Positions 18,501 to 23,907 of a DNA stretch of 23,907 nt are shown piece after piece. The notes beneath the pieces are model-generated. The model did no database searches. It was not told where the DNA came from and saw nothing but the letters and a program-made list of their open reading frames with translations. The translations under genes were made by a program, and so were the position numbers. Origin of the DNA: an uncultured Prevotella sp. (lineage in GTDB: Bacteria; Bacteroidota; Bacteroidia; Bacteroidales; Bacteroidaceae); the NCBI RefSeq assembly GCF_900549175.1, contig NZ_URNN01000037.1, positions 1-23,907 of the forward strand, read 5' to 3'. Every line of letters starts with the position of its first letter. The first letter of the stretch is position 1.

Positions 18501-21500
18501 CGCTGCGGCCCGCAAATATCCTAAAGAAAGGAACTTCAATCAGGGGGAAGGACTTTACGACCGTCTCTTCTATAACACCAAAGGCCATACGAGAGGCTTT
18601 TTCTATTATGTCAACGCTGCCGATGACCCCGGTGTAATGGCACGTCTTGTAATCAATGAACTGTGTCAGGGCAGCACCCTGCATGTTTCGGCATATCTGG
18701 CAGAGTTTTCCGCTGCTCAGGAAACCGGCAATATAGCATTCAACTTCATTGCCGTGCTCAAGGGGACGGGGCAGCGTGTGCCGCTCCACACATTCACATC
18801 TGGCTATGTGAAATCTGACCCGGTAGCCGGTGGTGGTTATGGCAGCGATACTGCGCCGTTCAACCCGAGCCCGGACGAACAGCGTGGAAAGTGGCAGAAG
18901 ATATATTATTCTTTCGTGCCGAGTTTTACGGACACCGGCATCACCTCCTCTGATGTAGACCATTACGAGCTTGAACTGGACAACAACTGCAAGTCGTCAC
19001 AAGGTGCCGACTATGCCATCGACGACATACGTGTATACGTGGTGCGGCCGGCGGTATATTCCAGTCAGATGGCTCCGTTGTGTGACGGCAGCGAGTATGC
19101 CGACGTAAGGATAGAGATGCCTTTCAACGTGCTGCTGCAGACCATCGGCCTTACCGCCGCTTCCGACGAGACGGAAGCCCAGAATGTCAGCGTGTACTAC
19201 ACGTTCCTTGACAAGGAGACATACGACCAGGCTCTGGCGGACAATAAGGACGGCACGACAGCCTTCAACGAGGCGCAGTTGAAGTATCAGTATGACCTGT
19301 CGGACAACAACAAGCAGCAGACTTTCGGAAAACTGCTGTTCAGTTCGTATTTCGACAATATTCCTGAGTTCAGCGCCGGAAACATTTCCATTAACGCTGT
19401 CATGCGGAGGGAGATGGACGGTGTGCGCTATATCGTGTTCAACACGCGCCCACAGGACAGCGGCCTTCATTCGGGCAAGGAATATATAGCCGCTCTTTAT
19501 GCCAGTTGCGGCGGGGCTGACGAAATGCCCGGAGCCAGCGAGTTTGATATTTCGAGCTCGTGTTCAAAGAGCTGTGAGTTCAGTGTGCACGGCTCGGGCG
19601 TAATCAAGATTGACGGCATTGCCGTTCCAGACCGCGACGCCATCAGCTGCTGCGAAAACCAGCAGCCTGTGGTGCAGATTGACCTGATAGGAAAGAAGAC
19701 TGACGGGACTGGCGGACTGGTGACGCTTGATCCCAATGCCCGTTTCGACTGGTACGCAGGTACGCGCGTCCAGTTTGACAAGGAGACGATGACCGACGGT
19801 ACTACATTGCTCGAAGTGATGGCAAAGTTCCGCGAAGACTTCAGTGATGCGGCAAATGCCATGGTGGTGCCCAAGGAGAATGGCGTGTTCACGGAAGAAA
19901 TGCGCGACTATCTGCTCGAACTCACCACTCCCCATGACGGCAAGCCGGCCAAAGTGTCGCTTTATTCCTCTTCGTATGTGTTTCCGCCCGTCGTGATGCC
20001 TGACGGAAAGGATGAGACATACGTACAGGTGCTGGCTTTGCCGATAGAGATAAAACGCGACGGATACATCATCTGTACCGAACCTACGGAAGTGCGAATC
20101 AGGGTTATCCGTCACGCCCCGAGCCTTTCCCATGGGTTTGACATTGACTATCCGGAGTATATCAACGACGTGCCTCTACGCATCGGACTAAGACAGTTGG
20201 AAGAAGCTTGTGTCGAAGACCCCGAGAAGACGGAGAAGGCACTGAATATACCTGTACGCATGGTGGTGTCCACCTCTGACAGCTTCACGAAGATGACGTA
20301 TGGCGATGACCGCTATCTGTATTTGGCAGAAACCAACGATCCCGAATACAAGGACTTGGGTGTGGACGGCACGGGCCTTAAGCAGGTAGGCTACCTGAAA
20401 GAGCTTGTGGCCGACAGAGACATGGCGTTCGGTACCAATATAATACGTGTGGCGTTTGACAAGACATTCAATTTTAAGGAAGCCTATTATTATCGTTTCG
20501 CCTTCAATTTTGATGAGGAACTGAAGGGCGCTGTCGAAGAGGATGACATGCCTTGCCCGGGACGTCATGTCTTCACGCTTAAAATTGTGCCGGAATACGC
20601 CAAATGGGTGGGAAAGACAGGACCGATCAGTACGCTGAACTGGAACAGTGACCGAAACTGGCACCGTGTTACTTCGGACGACCTGCACAGGACCAAGGAC
20701 GAGACGGACAAATATACCACCGACGGCAGTAACGGTGCCCGATTCTCCTATGCGCCTCTCGACTTTACCAAGACCATCATTCCCGACCCTGCCGACAAGA
20801 AGAGTTATGACTATGGAGAGGACGAAAGTATGGAGACGAACGTCAGCGGCAGTCCTTACATGTACGCCGCAAAGAAGACAAAGAGTGTAAGGATAAGGTA
20901 CGACGGTCTCGACAATACTTATTTGTGGCCGGAGAACCCAGAGGACGAAGACCCGGATTCTCCCGCGGGCAAGCCCAAAGACATGCTCGACTTGATAAAA
21001 GGTGGCGTGACCTACGATGTGCAATATGACATGACGGCCTTTGTACCGAATATTTCGGGAAAGAGCGGTATATATTGCCGGCCGTGGTATATGAACGCAT
21101 GCGAACAGATTCACTTCAGCCCCCGGGCGCTGATATACAACCAGCAGCATCTGGTCTATGAGCGCGCGTGGGTAGACATGGAGCTTGAATCTTCCATGTG
21201 GCACACCCTTTCTTCGCCGCTGAAGGGGGTGATAGCCGGTGACATGTATCTTCCTTCCGCAACAGCACGTCAGGAGACGGAATTGTTCAAGGATATCCAT
21301 TTCAGTTTCGAGGACGGCGTAAACAACCGCTTCCGTCCCGCCGTGTTCCAGCGCTCGTGGAACAAGGGTACAGCCAACGTGTATGAGCTGAAGGACAAGG
21401 GCGTGCCGCGTAATGTTGCCGTAGCCACTGCATGGAGCCGTGTGTTCAATGATGTGAAGGAAAGCTATGGCGCAGGTAACGGCTTCTCCATAAAGACCGA

Positions 21501-22629
21501 CCTCAGCCGCATGGATGATAAGACACGGCCGGCAAGCGTGCTCTTCCGTTTGCCCAAGGCCGACATGTTCTATGACTATTACAATGAGACGGGTGACGAG
21601 ACGGGTGACCGTACAGATGTTACTCTTCTCCACGCCGATGCTTACAGGCTCAATGACACAAAGGACCAGGCGTTCACAGTGACCTCCGCGGCAAGGAGCA
21701 GATATTTCCTTGTGGGCAACCCCTTTATGAGCAGGCTTGACATGGTGAAGTTCCTTAAAGCCAATGAGGCGGTGATAGAGCCTAAATACTGGATTCTGAC
21801 AGGCAACAACCAGACGGCTGCCATCATGAACGGTGCCACACTGGTGGCGACAGACGGTTCGGAGAACGTAACTCTGCCTCCCTTGCAGGGATTCTTCGTA
21901 GAGGCAAAGAGCGAGGGCGTAAGTCTTGACCTCAAATACGATGAGGACATGATGGATAGGAACGTAACCGGTGCAGGCACTGTCGCCACACGTGCGTCAG
22001 ACAGTGCAGGGATGAACGGTGGCCTCGTCATTTCGGCAACGACCGACAGCGGCCGCGTCTCCAAGGCTCTGTTGTGTGTTGACAAAGATGCGAGCCGCGG
22101 ATATAGAAGCAGCGAGGACGTGATGGTTCTTACAAATCCGGACATGGACATACCGGCTTTCGTTTACACCGTGGCTGACGGCAAGGCCGTAGCCATCAAT
22201 GCTGTGCCCGAACCGGAGGGCACGGAGGTGGGCATAGAGACCACCGGTGATTGTGACGTGACGTTGCGGTTTGCACATACCGGCTGCGTTAGCGGCTATA
22301 TGTTTTATGACTCGGGTGCAGATACTTACACTCACATAACCGAAGGCATGACATATAGGGTGGAGGCCGGCAGCAGGAGCCGCTTCTTCATCACCGCAGG
22401 CATGACACCCGATGAGGCCGGTGCCATAAAAATCTCCACCAAGGGTAACACAGTCACTGTGAACACCACGCGTGGACAGCTGGATGTGAAAGTTGTCGAC
22501 ATTCAGGGCCGCCGCATTGCCGCTGTCAGTGAAGAGAGTGATGAGGTAAATGTCACTTTGGATAGTGGCATATATATCGTGAAGGTATCTGACGGGGTGG
22601 ATACAGTGGTGCGTAAAATCATTCTCTGA
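15502..22629 (+). CDS. Giant secreted protein with discoidin-like domain and T9SS C-terminal sorting domain
   Basis: This protein of 2375 residues has a signal peptide (1-27, cleavage near AYA/D). An F5/8 type C (discoidin)-like domain, usually carbohydrate-binding, follows at about 30-197 (ARLIDGNAGTHWRTR, HYIQVDLGYELEL, RYMRFELEA). A GLUG-like beta-solenoid segment lies at about 390-590 (GVFDGGGHTF, TAGLFRVVLGGTICNF). A galactose-binding-like sandwich ends near 1181 (ADYAIDDIRVYVV). A KWVG...WNSDRNW segment is near 1702-1722 and a YFLVGNPFMSRLDMVKFL segment near 2068. The last 65 residues (from about 2311) match a type IX secretion type A sorting domain: LDVKVVDIQGRRIA, then LDSGIYIVKV and a final VVRKIIL. 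Such proteins cross the outer membrane by T9SS and are usually attached to the surface. The position at the end of the fimbrial genes parallels P. gingivalis Mfa5, but no von Willebrand A domain was seen. In-frame GTG (15463) and ATG (15469) starts are possible. Confidence 0.86.
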   Translation: MKSIIHNIFRFIFCVAAFSVVTLTAYADRAPLITDASQLSSNASEAGYDGDMARLIDGNAGTHWRTRDNYVTEKHYIQVDLGYELELDPATEDLVIFTQRHRDYPLGHKLHPTTFNVLVSSDGVNWESFRGKGQNSTHVYFLYRGYATKEYSSRITTDKKFRYMRFELEANNSRTYVSGSTDIRRMQIGEFQIYRLNRDDDYSDILVDRIRLKTDYRDGYKDFGFDYTHGAADKRNRGLGDIPDNYTTWTKWTGDGRWEETDPKFKKILEDNNIQMPDMSYITSDDDEDLAPGQVRQRTHVVEHVLYAIPGDAIALYPFYRMATVSNYQEHFSHWYDYKTGGRLKDDRGHDLLDFLIDPSDINRTENHGFIGGDRVNNRITVKEEDIFKINTPENFNEFATRVNAGETSLFARVTADLDFSGVETVPVGTDANPYVGVFDGGGHTFSNVDINLPEEKTAGLFRVVLGGTICNFTLDSTCSITGGGIVNNNRCGTGVVGYYKASQGAPFLTLEGIINHGHVAGKGYAGGILGTTDTNNSTKTFVINACAFTGSIESTGRASMMVGNGSINENRLVSNSWGTGTVACGNLTAGYQLFSGTTPTENCFANITADGVTTFDGNLADIKDALAGKGWKWEDNTLALDAKPAPSYNIGTAPVRYYGTVATFFYPRDPYVEGGLQTRLPENEYVIAADFSQDFNFDKHVDLVNNKFIEPVIHFRHIFRIRDGHTFAEEFSGSAANNREYVRKNMRHVSARANVDFQVRLDSPVPVYDPSNNADKLPARSKWYYKISDTDYRRVCSSEIEVFNTDTGEKLPDDTFVFSEQIDGQGQRKIDGDNYFICGGGGKYYRMLSCPAANARVGRYTVRIMGRDYNGNRIKIYDAATGKPGTEDLVVQELRITFLPESSALMVEADEMGNGKYDYATEEHLKKMCGEPRAVINFDQYSALVGNKSNDYTDRNNDNHSYFKWPIPWEQSDYAFTYDNTADFGVYRLASHSSRTAWSAAARKYPKERNFNQGEGLYDRLFYNTKGHTRGFFYYVNAADDPGVMARLVINELCQGSTLHVSAYLAEFSAAQETGNIAFNFIAVLKGTGQRVPLHTFTSGYVKSDPVAGGGYGSDTAPFNPSPDEQRGKWQKIYYSFVPSFTDTGITSSDVDHYELELDNNCKSSQGADYAIDDIRVYVVRPAVYSSQMAPLCDGSEYADVRIEMPFNVLLQTIGLTAASDETEAQNVSVYYTFLDKETYDQALADNKDGTTAFNEAQLKYQYDLSDNNKQQTFGKLLFSSYFDNIPEFSAGNISINAVMRREMDGVRYIVFNTRPQDSGLHSGKEYIAALYASCGGADEMPGASEFDISSSCSKSCEFSVHGSGVIKIDGIAVPDRDAISCCENQQPVVQIDLIGKKTDGTGGLVTLDPNARFDWYAGTRVQFDKETMTDGTTLLEVMAKFREDFSDAANAMVVPKENGVFTEEMRDYLLELTTPHDGKPAKVSLYSSSYVFPPVVMPDGKDETYVQVLALPIEIKRDGYIICTEPTEVRIRVIRHAPSLSHGFDIDYPEYINDVPLRIGLRQLEEACVEDPEKTEKALNIPVRMVVSTSDSFTKMTYGDDRYLYLAETNDPEYKDLGVDGTGLKQVGYLKELVADRDMAFGTNIIRVAFDKTFNFKEAYYYRFAFNFDEELKGAVEEDDMPCPGRHVFTLKIVPEYAKWVGKTGPISTLNWNSDRNWHRVTSDDLHRTKDETDKYTTDGSNGARFSYAPLDFTKTIIPDPADKKSYDYGEDESMETNVSGSPYMYAAKKTKSVRIRYDGLDNTYLWPENPEDEDPDSPAGKPKDMLDLIKGGVTYDVQYDMTAFVPNISGKSGIYCRPWYMNACEQIHFSPRALIYNQQHLVYERAWVDMELESSMWHTLSSPLKGVIAGDMYLPSATARQETELFKDIHFSFEDGVNNRFRPAVFQRSWNKGTANVYELKDKGVPRNVAVATAWSRVFNDVKESYGAGNGFSIKTDLSRMDDKTRPASVLFRLPKADMFYDYYNETGDETGDRTDVTLLHADAYRLNDTKDQAFTVTSAARSRYFLVGNPFMSRLDMVKFLKANEAVIEPKYWILTGNNQTAAIMNGATLVATDGSENVTLPPLQGFFVEAKSEGVSLDLKYDEDMMDRNVTGAGTVATRASDSAGMNGGLVISATTDSGRVSKALLCVDKDASRGYRSSEDVMVLTNPDMDIPAFVYTVADGKAVAINAVPEPEGTEVGIETTGDCDVTLRFAHTGCVSGYMFYDSGADTYTHITEGMTYRVEAGSRSRFFITAGMTPDEAGAIKISTKGNTVTVNTTRGQLDVKVVDIQGRRIAAVSEESDEVNVTLDSGIYIVKVSDGVDTVVRKIIL
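21586..21609. repeat. 12-bp tandem duplication inside the giant gene
   Basis: GAGACGGGTGAC occurs twice in direct succession (21586-21597 and 21598-21609), encoding ETGD-ETGD. The duplication keeps the reading frame and looks like a recent slippage event in an exposed loop. Confidence 0.8.
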
Positions 22630-23054
22630 TGAACAGGTTGTATGTAATATCCGCCATGTTGCTTTTCGCTTGTTGTCCGTTCCGGGGCAATGCGCAGGAG
22701 TGCGTCGGGAAAGACAGTGTGGGGCGTCTCAGGGTTCTGAATCCCGATAAGGAGGTGTGTGTCGGCCTGATTAAGTCCGACACCATTGCCTCTGCTCCCC
22801 TGTTGCTGGTCAACGACGGCAATGCTCCCTTTACGTTGAAATCCATATATACCGACTGCAGTTGTACGGTTCCGGAATATTCGCACGAGCCTGTAGCGCC
22901 CGGCGATACGGTTTCCATCAACGTAAAGTTCAATTCGGCAGGGCGCGTACCCGGTGGGTTCCGCAAGATATTGCGCATACGTTCTGATGCCTCCAACCGC
23001 TACGAGGTGGTGTTTGTCACCGGCAGGGTGGCGCGGCCGGTACGCAAGGATTGA
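22629..23054 (+). CDS. DUF1573-domain exported protein
   Basis: This 141-residue protein has an N-terminal signal (about 1-23, cleavage near NAQ/E). A weaker lipobox-like LFAC at C15 is possible. The remainder is a single DUF1573 domain of the ASH/MSP-like beta-sandwich type: VNDGNAPFTLKSIYTDCSCT (61-80), VAPGDTVSINVKFNSAGR (89-106) and the closing VTGRV. The conserved cysteine pair C77/C79 is present. The start codon overlaps the stop of the giant gene as TGATG (22627-22631), so its translation is probably coupled to it and it belongs to the fimbrial operon. DUF1573 proteins are abundant in Bacteroidota and have no firm function. A periplasmic or surface partner of the giant protein is a guess from coupling alone. 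Confidence 0.86.
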   Translation: MNRLYVISAMLLFACCPFRGNAQECVGKDSVGRLRVLNPDKEVCVGLIKSDTIASAPLLLVNDGNAPFTLKSIYTDCSCTVPEYSHEPVAPGDTVSINVKFNSAGRVPGGFRKILRIRSDASNRYEVVFVTGRVARPVRKD

Positions 23055-23175
23055 ACGCGTCATACGCCGTGGTTTGGAGCATCAACGGGTTTGGTCTGAT
23101 GGTCATTGGGTTATGTATGGTTCGGGCTTAATGAAAATTAACCGTGCGGTGACTCCGCTTTTGATATATATGTTG

Positions 23176-23183
23176 TAATTTTG
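23176..23183 (+). promoter_or_regulatory. Bacteroidota -7 box of the thioredoxin-like gene
   Basis: TAATTTTG matches TAnnTTTG, 12 bases before the chosen ATG at 23196, so the leader would be very short. A TTTG at 23160-23163 is present but only 12 bases upstream, shorter than the usual spacing of about 20. The box suggests that this gene is transcribed separately from the fimbrial operon. Confidence 0.5.
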
Positions 23184-23195
23184 CGGCGGTATAAG

Positions 23196-23717
23196 ATGAA
23201 GAATATTCGTGGCATATTTCTCATTGCAGCCGTTGCGCTTGTTTCATTCCTTGTTGCCGGCTGCATCACGCAACATGATGACTATCCCGATGTGGTGGAT
23301 ATTGTGGGCGTGGGTGACCTGTTGCCGGATTTTGAGGTGACGATGAACGATGGCAGCCGCATACGTACAGCCGACCTCGCCGGCCGGCGTTCGCTCATAG
23401 TGCTGTTCAACACCGGTTGCCCCGACTGCCGCCGCGAGCTGCCTGTAATACAGTCGGTCTACGACGCAGCGGGCGACAACTTCACCCTCTTGTGCATAGC
23501 ACGTGAAGAGGAGGCCGCCTCCATCGCCGCATATTGGGAGGCCAACGGTCTGACAATGCCTTATTCTCCACAGGCGGACCGCCGCATCTTCAACCTTTTT
23601 GCAACGGAGAGCATACCGCGTGTGTACGTGGCCGATGTCAGTCTCCGCATCATTGCGGCCTTCACTGACGACAGCCGCCCGCTTTCACGTGACAGTATCC
23701 TCTCGCTTCTTGAATAA
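23196..23717 (+). CDS. TlpA-like thioredoxin-fold lipoprotein
   Basis: This 173-residue lipoprotein has lipobox VAGC (C23) and a thioredoxin fold of the TlpA/AhpC-TSA group: LLPDFEVTMNDG (42-53) opens the domain, the active site is NTGCPDCRRELP (72-83, C75 and C78), and the cis-proline loop is SIPRVYV (139-145, P141). It would act as a thiol-disulfide oxidoreductase or thiol reductase outside the inner membrane. CPDC differs from the CPYC or CGPC motifs of better-known enzymes. The ATG at 23196 is preferred over the TTG at 23181 because the TTG lies in the -7 box and the signal sequence begins at MKNIRG. It follows the DUF1573 gene after 141 bases, and a functional link to the fimbrial operon is not shown. 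Confidence 0.87.
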   Translation: MKNIRGIFLIAAVALVSFLVAGCITQHDDYPDVVDIVGVGDLLPDFEVTMNDGSRIRTADLAGRRSLIVLFNTGCPDCRRELPVIQSVYDAAGDNFTLLCIAREEEAASIAAYWEANGLTMPYSPQADRRIFNLFATESIPRVYVADVSLRIIAAFTDDSRPLSRDSILSLLE

Positions 23718-23737
23718 AAGGAGGGTTCTTGATTTTA

Positions 23738-23808
23738 GGAGTTATCGCTCTTTTTAGGAGTTAAAGGAGTTAAAGAAGTTATCGCTCCCTGCGGTCGCTC
23801 AGGAGTTA
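23738..23808. repeat. Short GGAGTTA-type direct repeats
   Basis: GGAGTTA or GAAGTTA recurs at about 23738, 23757, 23766, 23775 and 23802. The copies at 23757, 23766 and 23775 are exactly nine bases apart. GTTATCGCTC occurs twice (23741-23750 and within the left arm of the following inverted repeat). They lead into and partly overlap that repeat. Confidence 0.7.
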
Positions 23809-23907
23809 AAGACAATAGCAGCATAAAGAGTGTTTTTGCAGATGAATCCTTTATGTGGGTATTGTCTTTAACTCCTGAGCGACCGCAGGGAGCGATAACT
23901 CCTTTAA
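23770..23907. repeat. 48-bp-arm inverted repeat at the window end
   Basis: The left arm (23770-23817) and right arm (23860-23907) are reverse complements over 48 bases with a single mismatch, around a 42-base loop. The loop has its own seven-base stem (CATAAAG at 23822-23828 with CTTTATG at 23849-23855). The right arm reaches the last base of the window, so the repeat may be longer. Both arms contain GCGACCGCAGGGAGCGATAAC or its complement. There is no T-run inside the window and the stem is far longer than a normal terminator, so a MITE- or REP-like mobile or dispersed element is more likely. Confidence 0.92.

Noticed and set aside
19540..19570. MIDAS-like DxSxS (DISSS) in the giant protein, hinting at a von Willebrand A domain as in Mfa5
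   Set aside because: It is not preceded by the hydrophobic strand typical of MIDAS, and a cysteine-rich stretch follows; the rest of the domain's motifs were not seen.
20188..21633. Minus-strand open frame of 481 codons opposite the giant gene
   Set aside because: The plus strand has clear domain motifs throughout; the minus frame has none and reflects codon bias. The same holds for 9367-10812 and 7789-9222.

Overview
The window looks like a chromosomal segment from a member of the Bacteroidales (Bacteroidota). Several genes are preceded by the Bacteroidota-type -7 box TAnnTTTG. Lipoproteins carry Bacteroidales-style lipoboxes, and the gene families (Mfa1/FimB fimbrillins, DUF3575, DUF3868, DUF1573, a type IX secretion sorting domain) are typical of that order. 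The genus cannot be fixed from the sequence alone. The T9SS-type sorting domain, if functional, fits T9SS-bearing Bacteroidales better than most Bacteroides.

Left part (1-5100): pnp encodes a complete polynucleotide phosphorylase with an arginine-rich tail. A repeat-rich gap follows, with a 29-bp perfect inverted repeat and four 33-bp direct repeats, and leads into a DUF4143-type AAA ATPase. Convergent with the ATPase is a toxin-antitoxin pair (YoeB/Txe-like toxin and a small antitoxin) on the minus strand, with a well-formed promoter.

Middle (5109-7102): a secreted GH28 pectinase gene lies on the minus strand. A 413-bp divergent intergenic region then holds the likely promoter of the next operon.

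Right part (7103-23054): seven genes in one direction with small gaps, followed by an eighth overlapping gene, form a type V (FimA/Mfa-like) fimbrial operon. They are a DUF3575 outer-membrane protein, a DUF3868/OmpA-like/TPR protein, the major fimbrillin (Mfa1 family), a FimB/Mfa2-type anchor lipoprotein, two accessory fimbrillin-like lipoproteins, a 2375-residue secreted protein with a discoidin-like N-terminus and a T9SS type A-like C-terminal domain, and a DUF1573 protein that overlaps it as TGATG. The proposed division of labour is as follows: the two first genes act at the outer membrane, Mfa1 forms the stalk, FimB/Mfa2 holds the base, the accessory subunits sit near the tip, and the giant protein reaches the surface by type IX secretion as a possible tip adhesin, by analogy with Porphyromonas gingivalis Mfa5. 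A thioredoxin-like lipoprotein gene with its own -7 box follows.

The window ends in a 48-bp-arm inverted repeat that runs to the last base. No tRNA, rRNA, CRISPR array or transposase gene was seen.
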